From NCBI GenBank assembly GCA_023548195.1, contig JAJHZJ010000014.1, positions 16,875,718-16,939,717 on the forward strand: a stretch of 64,000 nt of DNA. The letters are read 5' to 3'. This DNA is from Bettongia penicillata ogilbyi (taxonomy: Eukaryota; Chordata; Mammalia; Diprotodontia; Potoroidae). Positions 37,386-50,174 of the stretch are shown here, in pieces. Made by a program: the position numbers and the translations under genes. Each line of letters starts with the position of its first letter. Position 1 is the stretch's first letter. The notes under the pieces are model-generated. The model worked only from the letters and a program-made list of their open reading frames with translations. It made no database searches and had not been told where the DNA came from.

Positions 37386-38500
37386 GGAAGATAGAGACTG
37401 ATGGGAAGAACAACTCTTGACCTTGGTCTGATACCTTCTTTGCTTTATTTCCACAAGGAACACTGGATAATGAATGGGAACCAAGTAAGATTCTCTAAAT
37501 CCATTCACACTGTTCTTGTTGACATGTTTGATTTTTTACTTCAATCAGACACAGATACAGCATGAAGCACAACGCTCTTGTTTTTCACGGGGACTCTTGT
37601 TTCTGTGTTTTACCGAAGTTACTTTGGCTGCAGATTCAATGACAATAAATTTATTTCTGTGTCCAATTCAAGCAGTAGCAGCAGCAGTCTATTCCTTTAC
37701 AGTCTGTCTCATACATCCCAGACAAGAGAGCTTTTGATTTGTATGAAGGGTTTGGGGACTGGGAGGTGCACTGTGAGCTGGTTAGAAACATTGATTTGAT
37801 ATAGCCCAAACCCCTTGAATACATATATAGTAAGGCTTATAAACCCAGAGACCAAGTACTGCTTTTCACCATCAGTCTCTCACCTGCATCATATAGTTAA
37901 AATTAAATGATTTGGGTTGCTGTCCCTCATTCCTTATTTAATTAGGAAAATTAATTAATTGAATTAAGAATATATCTCCTCATTCACTCGTCATGATTTT
38001 CCTTCTATGTTTCCCAATGGATCACAGCATGGTCCCTCATCAATGCCACAATAACTATTTTTCTAAAATTCTACGTTAAGTTGAACCTGAGAGGTCCTGG
38101 TCTTTTGACAGACTGGGAATATTACTGCACAGGCGCATATCTAAAGTTACTGCAATGTGTGTCATGGCCTAGGAACAAACAGCAATGCAGGCTGCATGTC
38201 AAGACTGTTCCCAGGTGTCACTGCTTCTCTTCCTCTCCTAGGAAGCAGCAGTAAAATTTTATTAACTGTTACCCCTGTGAGCCACTGCTACTCTTCATCT
38301 GGCTTTATCTGAACCATAACCTTCCCTACAGTCATATGAAAGTTATCTGTTTTACCTACTTTCATTAGCTTTCAGCCAATGTCTTCTACAAATTCTTGTC
38401 TATACAGTCAAGTGGCAGAAATACCAAGTTGTGGTATTAATGGTTGCTCCTGGAAAATTGTTCAGATACATAACTTGTTTAATTCTATTTTTTCCCCCAT
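37386..38500. other. Intronic sequence, nothing recognised
   Basis: Relatively less A/T-extreme, with no clear repeat. A run of agcagtagcagcagcagtct (near 37670) is a short triplet tract. No splice-bounded open frame was found. Confidence 0.4.
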
Positions 38501-38504
38501 AGTG

Positions 38505-38695
38505 CATTAAGGCTTACAACAAACTTTCCTCATAACAACTCTATAAGGCTGTTAGTGCAATTATTATTATCCCAATTTTACAGATGAGGAAATTGAGAAA
38601 GAGAACTGGTAAGCAACTTGGCCAGGGTAACACAGCTGGTGCTGGAGGAAGGACTTGAACTCAGGGTCCATCTACTGTTCTTCCTGCCTAGCTCA
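38505..38695 (-). mobile_element. MIR SINE, reverse
   Basis: taacaactctataaggctgt, then ccaattttacagatgaggaa, then ccagggtaacacagctggtg, then ggacttgaactcagggtcca. Confidence 0.82.
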
Positions 38696-38702
38696 TGATA
38701 TT

Positions 38703-38955
38703 TCTATAAAAAGGCATTGGAGAAAACACACTAGATTAGGAATCAGAAGACCTAGGTTCAGTATGAAAATATAATACTAATTAGCCATGTGACCAAGTCA
38801 CTTAAACTCTCTCTTCCTAAGTTTCTTTACCTATAAAATGGGTATATGCAATACCACCTAGCTTACAAGGTTATTATAAGGATCAAATGAAATACTGTAT
38901 GAAAAATGCTTTGTAATTATTAAGAACCATAGTAGCTGGTATAAGATATATCAAT
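38703..38955 (+). mobile_element. MIR SINE, forward
   Basis: actagattaggaatcagaag, then gccatgtgaccaagtcactt, then tttacctataaaatgggtat, then aaggttattataaggatcaa. It sits head-to-tail with the reverse MIR just left of it, forming an inverted pair. Confidence 0.8.
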
Positions 38956-39009
38956 CCCTAATTTAGTATGGATTCAGCATGGTAAGAGATACAAACAAAA
39001 GAGTTTGAG

Positions 39010-39360
39010 AAGATAGAATAATTAAGATCTCTTAATTCAACTTTCCAAACTTGGGAATATCCTCCATAGCATTCTTGAAAGCTGGTCAACAACTCAGCTT
39101 TCCTGAAATATTTCTTGTGATATAAGAACTCACTAGCATAAATTACATTTTTAGAAAGCTCTGTTAAAAATTTTTTCCTTGAAATCTACCTTTCTCTAAA
39201 TTCTACCTCACTGATCCAAGGTTTGTTCTTTATGATTTATCAGAATAAGTCTAATCTCTCTTCAACATAATACTTCAGAAACCTCAAATATTTTTGTTCC
39301 TTTCTTTCTTCATTAGTCCTCTTTTTCCTTAGTTAAATCTCCAGTAGCTTTACATAGGGA
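39010..39360 (-). mobile_element. Antisense CR1/L3-clade LINE fragment
   Basis: gaaatctacctttctctaaa, then tcagaataagtctaatctct, then tcagaaacctcaaatatttt match the same part of the element at 22.9-23.05 kb, but more diverged. Confidence 0.6.
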
Positions 39361-40104
39361 TAAAATTAAGGGAAAGATCTCTCTTAGCCTCTCTTTTTTA
39401 AGCACAGAGAAAAGGAGCACATTGTTAAATAGGGTGTGGTAATCAAGCTGAAGAGATGAAAGATGCTAGAGGCAGAGAAAATTAGTTCAAGAGAAGGAGA
39501 AGCTGGTGATGAATAAGGCAAGAGACTATAAGGTAGAGATGGGAGGAAAGATGTAGATGGCCTCAACTTTTTAAAAAAAAGTAATGTAGGAGACAAGGTT
39601 ATCTTTTGAGAGTGAGGATTTTATTACAAGGAAAAAGTATAGAACAGCAATTGTAGAAAATTGGATATTTATACCATAGGAACACACAGCATGTTGCCTG
39701 CCAGCCTTGCAAAATATACTGTGTTTAGAAAGCAGTAAATGAATAAAGCAAAGCCCAACTGAAGTTTAGGCTACTGGTTTCATAGATTTTTCTAGTAACC
39801 CTTATTGGCCTGGGAAAAGAGATAGATAACAGGGGAGAATATTAACGTATGGTGACTGGAATACAGGGTATAGAAAAAGTGTACTGGCAAGGGCATCTCT
39901 GAACTAGAAGACCACAGGTTTTGGCCAGAAAGGAACAGCAAAGAGATGATGAGGGCAAAGACCAAATTAATTGTGTGGAAACACACTAAATTACCCATAC
40001 CCCTTTCTTGTTCCTTCTACTGAAACACTTTCTTCAAATGGTCTTCCTTTTAAGAAGGAAAAACAAGTCCAAAGAAAAACTTGGATTCCTTAAAACTAAG
40101 ATTA
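39361..40104. other. Intronic sequence, nothing recognised
   Basis: No exon or clear repeat was seen. Open frames here are short and lack splice-bounded conservation. Confidence 0.4.
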
Positions 40105-40275
40105 GACAGAGGGAATTATAGGATCATAGATAAAGATCTGAGCTTTAGAAGTCTTTGAGACAACTGCCTCATTTTACAGATAAGGAAAATTTATTAGACT
40201 GTTTAAATGGTATTTCCAAGGTCACAAAACTAGTAAGTATGTGAGATGGGAATTACATCTCAGAATCACTGTCAT
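40105..40275 (-). mobile_element. MIR-like SINE, reverse
   Basis: ggatcatagataaagatctg, then tcattttacagataaggaaa, then tggtatttccaaggtcacaa. Confidence 0.65.
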
Positions 40276-40438
40276 GCTAAAATGAGACATCACAGCAAAC
40301 CTATAGTAGAGATTTCTAAGCTTGCTCTACTATGATTTTGAGTAACATTGCTTTAGTTTTCTAATTTGGATATAACATTTAAATAGATACAGAAAAAATG
40401 GACTATAGCTGTTTACAAATGACGATTTTCAATACTTA

Positions 40439-41334
<896 letters not shown>

Positions 41335-41555
41335 TGGAAGGATCCTTAGGATAAGAGGATGACAGATTTAAAACTGAAAGGTAACTAAGAGATTATTCAG
41401 TCTAACACCGATTTGATAAATGAGAAAACAAGCCCAGAGAGGTTAAGACACCTGTTTAGTGTCATCTAGATAAACTAATGCAGAAAATCCAGACTTTGAA
41501 TGACAAGTCTCTTGACTTGAAATTCAGTTGTCTTCCTACTTTCCACTACATCAGT
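41335..41555 (-). mobile_element. MIR-like SINE, reverse
   Basis: gatttaaaactgaaaggtaa, then gaaaacaagcccagagaggt, then taagacacctgtttagtgtc, then gacaagtctcttgacttg. Confidence 0.65.
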
Positions 41556-41689
41556 GAAGAAAAATTATGCAGGTCAAAGAGCCTGGGGAATCTAAGCTCA
41601 GAGAGATAAAATGATACATACAGAATTATACAATGACTTCAGTGGCAGAGCCAGTACGGAAAGGCTCCCAGTTAACCAGATGGTTCTAA

Positions 41690-42245
41690 TAGTCTTCTAA
41701 TTGGTCCCCAGTCCTAAGTCTCTCTCTACTCCGATTTTTCCTGCACAACGCTACCAAAGTGATTTTCCTTAAAATCAAATCTAAGCATGTTAGTTAATAA
41801 ACTTCAGAGGGCTTCCTACTGCTACTGGAATCAAATGGAAACTCCTCAAATTACGTTTAAAAGCCTTTCACAACCGTCTCCCAACGTACTCTTTCTGCCT
41901 CACTGGACCTTACTATTCTATTGGCACCTGTGATTGCAGGCAATCTGGCCCCTCTCTGTTGCCTCTTTAGAATCCCTTCAAGATACAAGTTACAAATCAT
42001 TCCCTAAATGAAGTCTTTCTTGATCCCTTCAACTCCTAGTGCCCTCCATTTGAAACAACCACATATTTAACCATTTCGTATTATTTGTATTATTTCATAG
42101 TTCTATGTCCCTGTTGGCTCCTTCATTAGAATGTAAGCTAGTTGTGTGTAGGAATTATTTCATCCTTTGTATTTGAATCCCCAGGATCTTATGCAGTACC
42201 TTGCACACAACAGGAGCTTAATAAATGTTTACTGATTGAATGATT
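41690..42245 (+). mobile_element. L2 LINE 3' end with terminal repeat
   Basis: cttctaattggtccccagtc, accaaagtgattttccttaa, aaaagcctttcacaaccgtc, then tagaatgtaagctagttgtg, accttgcacacaacaggagc, and aataaatgtttactgattga, a textbook L2 3' end. Confidence 0.85.
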
Positions 42246-42779
42246 CATTGAAGCAGTAAATATCTGAGCCATCCTTCTGTTATCGATAGAAACATAATAA
42301 TAAGCATACTACCAATTTAACTTATTATTTTCCTTAAGTAGAGAATTTAAAAAATGCACATTACTCAATGCCTATCTTAAGCAATGATAAACCGTTAGCT
42401 AAAAAAAACTTAAGAAACTCTACATGTTCCTCAACTGGATAAAATTCTGAGGAAAGATAGATGTTCTTTTTTTATTAGATCCTGGATACTTCAAGTTCTG
42501 AAATTATTGCCTTGCTGTTATTTTTTGTTTTCTAAATATTTTGGCAGGGAAAAAAGTATACATTTATTGTTTAAGTCATAGTTTTTAAAGGTGGACTGTA
42601 TAAATGAGCTGAAAATCTATGATTTTTATGAGTTCATTCTTACTTAGTGTCTTACTTGATGCAGTGAGAATTAAAGGGTACAGGACCTAACCAAGAATAC
42701 GTGAAAGTGCAATATGCACACACATCATGTACGGGTACACACATACATCCATATACATACATTATTAATAGCCATAGAG

Positions 42780-42944
42780 CGGGCTTGGACAACTTATGCC
42801 TATTTATGGCCCTCAGGCAGCTTTAGGCATGCCAAAGGATTTCCTCTAAATACAAAGGATGTTTTCCCCTACATTTTTCCAGGGCAGCATGAAATCCTTT
42901 AATGTGCAATAAGCTGCCTGAGGACTGCAAGTTGTACAGGCCTC
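42780..42944. mobile_element. hAT-like MITE with terminal inverted repeats
   Basis: The left end gggcttggacaacttatgcc...ggccctcaggcagctttagg pairs with the right end taagctgcctgaggactgc...aagttgtacaggcc. The inverted repeats are about 40 bp and imperfect. Possible 8-bp target copies are ccatagag (42772-42779) and ccatatat (42945-42952), 6 of 8 matching. Size and structure fit a non-autonomous hAT transposon. No transposase is present. Confidence 0.6.
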
Positions 42945-43150
42945 CCATATATCTATCTTTTTTCTTTTTATCATGATCCATACCTGTATCTTTCCTACTT
43001 GAACATTAATTTGCCTCCCTGGTCTTAAATTCATTTCTACCTACAGATTGGGGAGGAGTGGAAGGAGGCAGAGGGAACCCCTAAAAAGATTTTCTTATAA
43101 ACCAAAAAGTATTTAAAGGTAAAACCCAAGAATTTCTTTTTCATCCTTAC

Positions 43151-44015
43151 CTTTTGTCCCAGGAATTCATTCCCAATATACTAAGGAGCAATCTGCAATA
43201 ATAAAATGCTGACTGAGGCTTCTGAGGTGTTGGTTCATCTTGTTCCACAGCTTTCATATTTAAGTCATTAAAGTATTTTTCAACAAATTCCCTCTCCTCC
43301 GTGTACTGTTTAAGGATGGCATTGATAACATCATTTTCTTGTTTTTCAGAGATGCACACAGGTTGTGGAGCAGGAATGTTGAGTGAGACACCAGTCCTTT
43401 GTAAGCATTCAGGACTAGTGACACCTAGATATTGGAGGAGCTCATCAAGAACATCCTCTTCATCTCTTATTGTATCCCAAGTTGGCACAGTTTCTCTGAA
43501 TCTCCTCTTAATCTGGAGTGTAAGTCCATCTCTAACAGTTATATCCTCTACACAGTCACTAGAAGCTGGAGTATCTTCTGGCTTTTCTTGGTTAGACAGT
43601 GAAAGCATGAATGACATTGGTTCTGAGGGATATCTTACAGAAGGTGGTCCATAAAGGATGGCAGAGTCCCATGAATATTTACCTGACAGATCACGAACTA
43701 TAATTCTGACATTTGAATTAGCTGAAGTGAGCCCAGCACCTAATCCTCCTCCAGGCATATTCTCTTCTGATCTTATCTGGATACAGGATACCAATGTTGT
43801 GTTGTTTAATACAAAAAACTGGAGATTTGGACTCTCAAAAAGCTCAGGAGAAAGTTCAGAACTTTCACTGTAATGATTGTCATGGTTTTCACAAACCAGA
43901 CTTGTTAGCATAGCAGGACCACCATTCATCGGATAGTGACCCAAGTGGTTTACCAGGTGTGTTATAACAGTACGAGCTGCAACTGAGATTAATCCTTGTT
44001 GAATCTGAGTTTTTA
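43151..44015 (-). CDS. RALGAPA1: RALGAPA1 coding exon (large, 865 nt; first of four in the window)
   Basis: RALGAPA1 is the catalytic alpha-1 subunit of the cytosolic RalGAP complex, which works with RALGAPB to stimulate GTP hydrolysis on RalA/RalB. The minus-strand frame is open across the whole exon: 2 nt, 287 codons, 2 nt. Residues recognisable from the family include [64 protein letters not shown] and [14 protein letters not shown]. The acceptor is TTACAG before 44015 and the donor is GTAAGG after 43151. The trailing AG joins the leading G of the next exon to give Arg, keeping the frame. This part lies upstream of the GAP domain, in the poorly structured middle/C-terminal region. The paralogue RALGAPA2 is less likely because the downstream exons fit alpha-1 better. 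The preceding exon was not found between 44015 and the window end. Confidence 0.95.
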
Positions 44016-45004
44016 CTGTAAGTAAAAAAAAAAGTAGAAGAATGGGTAGATCGATGCTTAAAACTTATAGTATCTATTAAACAATATAAAAGCAAATTTA
44101 TACTTAAAAAGACCATATTTTCAAACTTCCAAAAAAAGTCCATTACTCATATATCTGATATAAATACTACTTATTTCACTTTTGCATTATAGAAGGGAGG
44201 AAAAATGGAATTTTTTTGATGCAGATATGTTTACTTTGCAATCAATAAAAAAGTAAGTCAGGATTATTTCAATACCTTTCGTTTAGGGGTCCCAAATTTA
44301 AACTTATGTTACTAAATCCAGAATAATGATATGGTTGCAAAGGGAAATAAAATGTTGCTCTCTCTCAGAAAGTCAACAAGTTAAAAATTAAAACAAGTAA
44401 TAAAACTACTGCAAAATAAAGCCATGAAATCAATTCTATTGATAAAATTTCCTGTTTCTTGAGTAGATTTCTAGATTCACATGGTTTATATAGAAACTTG
44501 GCCACATAACTGGATTTTATAGAAAATATACAATGTTTCAGAATTAAGGAATCTTCTGCTGGTCTTTGATATAAGAGTGAAAATTAAGAATTAGGAAAGA
44601 GGCTAAATTAAAGTAGTCTAATCCAGTTATACCTTGGGACATAGAATGTTAAGGGGGGAAAAACCTTTTATAGACAGAAATGCTATATTTCTAAAAAAAA
44701 AAAACAAATGACTTTCTTGGGTTGGCATAATCTAATTAAGATTACATCAAACAAGTAGAGAAAGAATGATACATGACTATCCAGACAGGGGTTGCCCTGT
44801 CTCGCCTCAAAAACTTTCAAGGAGGAAGTTTTAAGAAAGGGATAGGCTAGGGAAAAACCTGAAATAAGTAGGCAGGAAATAAAATGGTTAATATTAGTAA
44901 CTGAAGGAGACAAAGAGTACAGCAGAAGGGGAGAGCAAACATCTGACAATGAGGGTAAGAACTGGATATATTCATGTGTAAGGGGGTAGGGGAATAAGAA
45001 TATG
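44016..45004. other. RALGAPA1 intron, nothing recognised
   Basis: AT-rich sequence upstream of the large exon. No upstream exon could be identified here. Confidence 0.4.
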
Positions 45005-45008
45005 GTAG

Positions 45009-45704
45009 TGATGGGGTACAAGCCCATGCCAAGATCTTTTCCCTCTAGATTGGGAGGGCTTTTGTCCCATTAGTCTGAAGGGCCTCTGGAAAGTCTGGCT
45101 TTTGAGGGGAAGGAGGGCTCCTTGGATTCCCCTTCCATTTCTCCCAGGTCAGATACTCCCTATCTTCTATTTAGTATTCTTTTGACATTCCTCCCTTTGA
45201 TCCACTCCCATCAGGATCCTCCCTGGGTTTGATCTATGGAGACCATCCCGGGTACCCCAGACTATCTGGCAACACCTGCTTCTGGCCCAGGCCCTCCATT
45301 GTCTGATATCTCCTTGTTGCCTCCAGCTGTTTCCAACACTTGACTCATCACCCCCTCCCTGGACTTCTCCTCAAGATCCTCCCTAAACTCCTCTTCCCAT
45401 CACCCTAGACTACTAGACCACCACCAGATCCCTCCTACAGTCTTTTCTGTATTTAAGGTCCATCTTGCCTCCATGAAGGTGCTCAGATTCAATCCAGCTC
45501 GGACTCTGTCTAGCTGGGATTCTATCTGGCCCCCTTGTGAATACATGCGTTACAAATGTTTAGGCTCCTTAAGAGTCAACCCAGTAAGGCGAATCTTTAA
45601 TAAACTTTGTTTTCTTTGTCTTAAAGAAGACTTGAATTGAATTCATTTGAACAGAACCCAGCATGTTGGTATTCTGGGGTCTCCAGCATACCTAAGCTTC
45701 AACA
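45009..45704 (+). mobile_element. Solo-LTR-like sequence (endogenous retrovirus family), about 696 bp
   Basis: It starts TG and ends CA, with gtag immediately on both sides (45005-45008 and 45705-45708), consistent with a 4-bp target duplication. A TATA-like ctgtatttaagg (near 45451) precedes a polyadenylation signal AATAAA near 45599, as in the U3-R order. No retroviral coding sequence or primer-binding site is adjacent, so it would be a solo LTR. The boundaries are inferred from the TG/CA ends and the short duplication. Confidence 0.5.
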
Positions 45705-45708
45705 GTAG

Positions 45709-45930
45709 TATCTACTGTGAGTGAGGCACTGTATGTTAAGGCTTTTACAACTATCATCTCATTTGATCTTCACAAAAACCCTGTCATTATCCCCATTTTT
45801 CAACTGAGGAAGCAAAGGTAAATAGAGGTTAAAAACTTAGCCCAGGGTAACCTAGTCAGTAAGTATCTGGGGTCAAATTTGAACTCATGTCTTCCTGACT
45901 CCAGGCCCAAAGCTCTATCTACAGTGTAAT
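45709..45930 (-). mobile_element. MIR SINE, reverse
   Basis: gtgagtgaggcactgtatgt, then cccatttttcaactgaggaa, then cagggtaacctagtcagtaa, then tcttcctgactccaggccca. Confidence 0.78.
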
Positions 45931-45954
45931 GTATAAGAAAGTAAAAGGGCTCTT

Positions 45955-46925
45955 CAGAGGGAAAAATGGACATTCAATGAAATAGAGAATTTTCAAGGAT
46001 TTCTGATGAAAAGACCAGAATTGAATAGAAAATCTGATTTTCAAATACAAGACTTAAGCATAAAAAGCAAACAGAAAAGGGGAATCTTAAGGGATTCCAT
46101 GGGAAGATGATACTTGTAACTCATCATTAGGGCAGCTGAAAGGGGTATATAGAGAGGACACAGGTGTGAATTCAATATGATGGGGTACTATCTTAAAATT
46201 AAGGGGTGAGAAAGAGGCATGCACTTGGAGAAAAGGAAAATGAGAGGTAGAATGGGGTAAATTATCTCATACAAAAGAAGCAGGAAAGAACATTTAAAGT
46301 GGAGGGGAAGATGGTGGAGGTGGTAGGGAATGTTTGAACTTTATTGTAATTAGCTCAAAAAAGGAATAAAACACACACTCAATTTGGCATAGAAATCTAC
46401 CTTATCCTATAGAAAAGTAGGAAAGGAAGAAAGTAAGGAGGAGGGTGCTGATAGAGGGAGGACAGATTGGGGGAGGCAGTAGTCAGAAGCAAAACACTTT
46501 GAGGAGGGACAGGGTAAAAGGAGAGAGAGTAGAATAAATGGGAGAAATCTGTCTGAGGGAAATACAGTTAGCAAGCATACTGTGAAAAAATTTTTGATCA
46601 AGTTTCTCTGGTAAAGGTCTTATTTCTCAAATATATAGAGAAATGAGTCAATTTTGTTAAAACAAGACCCATTCCCCAACTGATAAATGATAAAAAAAAT
46701 AGGAATAATCACTTTTCAGATGAAGTAATTGAACTATTTATAGCTAATTGAAAAAATGCTCTAAATCACTATTGAGTAGAGAAATGCAAATTAAAACAAT
46801 TCTGAAGTACTACCTCATACCTATAGGCTGGCTAATAGGGAAGAAAAGGAAAATGACCAGTGTTGGAGGGAATGTGGGAAAATTGAGACTTTAATACATT
46901 GTTGGTGGAATTGTGCATTAATTAA
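45955..46925 (+). mobile_element. HAL1 copy D, 5'-truncated, with L1 ORF2 remnant
   Basis: It begins in the ORF1 C-terminus (gggaaaaatggacattcaat; a frame with ENFQGFLMKRPELNRKSDF), continues through the purine-rich 3' UTR, and reaches ggaaatacagttagcaagca near 46560. L1 ORF2 sequence follows (aagtttctctggtaaaggtc, cattccccaactgataaatg, aaaatgctctaaatcactat, cattgttggtggaattgtgc) and stops at about 46925. The junction matches that of copy B. Confidence 0.72.
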
Positions 46926-46934
46926 ATCAGGGAT

Positions 46935-47100
46935 TTCGAGTTATAAGGGCTTAGAGAAGCCTTCAAGTCCAGCCTCCTCCTTTTATACATGAGAAAAGTG
47001 AAGCCCAAATATTAAGTGACATGCCCAAGGTTGCATGTGACCAAGTCAGGATTGGAATACTTGTCCTCTAACTCCAAATCCAGTCTTCTTTCCATTAGGG
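46935..47100 (-). mobile_element. MIR-like SINE, reverse
   Basis: agaagccttcaagtccagcc, then tttatacatgagaaaagtga, then gacatgcccaaggttgcatg. Confidence 0.65.
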
Positions 47101-47364
47101 GAGCAATCTATATGGAGAAGACAAGTGAAACCAGAAGAGCATATAGGCTTGCAGAATATCTCTGGTTGGGAAGGGGCATTTTATAAAGATGATTGAAATT
47201 AAGGAGAGAACGCTGCAGGAACACAGAATAAAAACTGAAGGATGAGGAAACATCCAGAAAGGGATAATCAATAGGGTCAAATGTTCCTTTTCTGACATTC
47301 CATCTTCTGCTTCCATGCACGGTCTACTTACTTAACCTCTGCAGAGAATATCTTCATTTAAGTT

Positions 47365-47545
47365 TCAGCTTAAGTGGTGAGCTCCCCAGGTGTTAGCAAT
47401 ACTTACCACATATGAAATTAGTGTCTACCTGTTGTTTCCACTCAGCAAACTCACTGAGAGGAAGGACTGTTTTTGTTTTCTCCCTCCCTCCCCATTCCCC
47501 AAGACTATCAGTATCTGGCACTTAATAAACATTTGCTTTCTGTTA
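47365..47545 (+). mobile_element. L2 3' end fragment
   Basis: gagaggaaggactgtttttg, then agtatctggcacttaataaa and catttgctttctgtt fit the L2 terminus. Confidence 0.55.
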
Positions 47546-47929
47546 AACTGAGAGGTAAAAATGGATCAGTTTGCCTTGAGTGTTCAGGAATGAAGGTGAA
47601 TTGCAAGGAGATGAGAACACAGGAAAAATGGCAGAGGGTAGTCATAGCCCTTTCTCTGTAACTCCCCAAATACACAAAAACCTGAAAACAGAATAAAATT
47701 AGCAACAAAAAGAAAAAAGAAATAAAAAAATAAAAACTTCCACAATATAACTCCTAGAGGAAACTATACCTAAAGACAAACTCTAGGCTAGTGGCTTCTG
47801 CCCAGTATTTCCCTCCTTTCTCAAAGCCGGTTGTATAGGGAAAGCCCTGCATCCCTCCTTGTTGCTGTGATTTGAGGCACTGACTTTTGGAATTAACCCC
47901 TGGCAGTATCTCAGGATGGATCCTACTCC

Positions 47930-49541
47930 ATAGGTGAGTTGAGGAGAGTGAATTCAACTAACCCAAGGCTCTGGAATAAGGAAAGGGGAGCAGATGTAGA
48001 GAATTATGGAGAAAGAAGGGCCTGGATATGCAAAAATGGTTACAACTATTTAGCACCACATGGCAAAAACAGACATCCAGCAGAAGGAGTCACAAGTGGA
48101 AGACAGATCCGCTTGAAAAGGTTTCTGAGGGCAGCTTCTCCCCACTGCCCAACCCATAGCAGCATCCTTTTCAACAGCAGTACTCCAGTGAAGGCTGAGG
48201 GAGTGAAGAAAGTCAGAGAAAACAGTAAAGCCCAGGAGAGTAGAAGTGGTAAAAGTAAATACGCTGAACTGCAGTGACCAATATAAGCCTTCCTGGAGCA
48301 GTGTCCCAACTGGCCTCCCTTACTTTTAAGGGAAATAGGCCTTGCCCAACTATGCTGAGAGACATAAGAGAAGAGAAACAAGAGTTAGAGGTGAAAAACA
48401 AAACTGTTGGGCTTAAAGAAAGAAAAAGACTGGCACTAGGAAACACAAAAGACACCACAGACAAATCAGAAATTATTCATAAAAACAGATAAAATCTTGA
48501 CAAAGATAAATGGACAAGCATTCAAAGAAAAGAGCCATTTGAGTGGACAAGAACTTCAAAACAAAGGAAACTAAGTCAACATCTCTTTAGAAATGTGATG
48601 TTTCTTTAACAAATACTTTAAGGCCTCCTGAAACAGTGATGAAGCAACACCATGAAGTCTCAAGAATGGTTCAGAAAGGTAATTAAAGAATTAAGTGGGG
48701 GGAAAAAAAGAAAGAATAAAGTGAAAATCTCAAAGAAATAAGCCCAAAAATTAGAGCACTTCAGAAAGAAATCAATCTATTAGCCGGTATTTCATAAACA
48801 TTTAATCAACAAAGTTAAGAGACTAGAGAATTGGAAGTGGGGGGTGATGAAGAAGATATTCCCCATAAAAGCAGATTCTCTGACATAAAGAACTGGAATA
48901 CAAAAGTAACAGTAAGGAAGAAAATTAATGAAAGGAAATTAAAAAACAAACAAGATTAAAGAAATGTTCTCTGAAAGAACAGACTGTTTCCCTTTCTTTG
49001 TATCCCTAGTGGTTTACTTGATAAATGCTTGTTGACTGCCTGAGAACATATGACAACTGAACTTGAAAATAAGATGGGATTTTTTTCCCAAAACATAACT
49101 GAAATGGAAATCTTAATAAAATCATTCAAATAATCATGCAGAAAAACTGCAAACAATAAAGAGCGGATTGAACAAAACCACAAAACATTAATAGAAAAGA
49201 TACCTCCAGTCAATTTGACAAGGAACAACACAGTCAAATTTTAGATCTAAATCATCAAAGAATTTTTGTAGGCAGCAAGGAAAATGTTTTTCTTTACTTC
49301 CCAAGGAGAATCAATCAGAAAAGAACAGGATTACTCTTGTGGTCAATACAAAATCAAAAGAAAAATTAATATATTCTGAAAAGCAAAGTTGATTGCTTTG
49401 TAAAAATAACATATTTTGAAAAGCTGAACCCAAGGATCAAAGGATAAAAATGAATACTTAGCAAAATAGTAGAATATGAATCATTCTTGATGTGGATAAA
49501 ACAGTGCCCTAAGAGTTACAAATAATTTTAAGGACTAACTT
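47930..49541 (+). mobile_element. A-rich decayed LINE-like sequence
   Basis: The sequence is rich in Lys/Glu codons (e.g. EEKQELEVKNKTVGLKERKR near 48370) with many stops, as in decayed L1 5'/ORF1 regions. It leads towards the L1 ORF2 remnant at 50.9 kb. I could not align it to a named family, so this is a weak assignment. Confidence 0.35.
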
Positions 49542-49941
49542 TGTGAAGTCCCTGGTCTATCTTCTAACCTTAAGGTCCCCTAAAATCTCCCCTTACCACA
49601 AAACTTCCTCTTATCCAGGACCATAAAATTCCTTGTCCTCACACCCCTATCCTGGGGAATGAGATTTTCTTATCTCTCTTGTGTCATTCATAATCCTCAT
49701 CTTGTGTCTTTATCTTGCAAGACTTACCCTAGCTCTCCAACCCCACTTAAGGAAACCCTAAAATCATCCTACATAAATTTGATCCTTTTCCTATATCAGT
49801 GCCTTTGTTTAGCTCCTAGCTAAATTTCAGGCTTGCTCCTTTTTTGTCAATAAAGCTCTCAATGGCTACAGAGAAGGTCTAAGTGAATTCACTCACATTT
49901 TGAACCAGCCCTCCCATCTTTCTCTCTTTAACATTCTGACA
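49542..49941 (+). mobile_element. Solo-LTR-like sequence, about 400 bp
   Basis: Starts TGTGAAG and ends TTCTGACA, short imperfect inverted ends typical of LTRs. It contains AATAAA at 49849-49854 (gtcaataaagctctcaatgg) and, after it, gaattcactcacattttgaa, typical of the R-U5 part. It is more C/T-rich than the A-rich surroundings. No clear target duplication was found, so the boundaries are approximate. Confidence 0.5.
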
Positions 49942-50174
49942 AAAGAATAAAGTGTAATGTTAATCAAAATGTAACAAAAAGTTAAATCTACAACAAAAAG
50001 TTAAACATAAAAAACTCACGAAGATGTGAAAATCTAAGAAATGGAATGTTTATTTTCATGTGATTAAGACTAGACAAAGCCATCAAGCAATGTGAGATAG
50101 ATGAGTATAAGTTGCTAGATTTTATTTCTGTTTCAGAGAGTACAAGTTGCCTTGTAGGCAACAAGAAGGCAAAA

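Noticed and set aside
43301..43654. 117-codon + strand frame over the large exon
   Set aside because: Antisense shadow of the well-supported RALGAPA1 exon.
47939..48277. 112-codon + strand and 111-codon minus-strand frames
   Set aside because: Overlapping frames on both strands in a repeat-like region; no recognisable domain.
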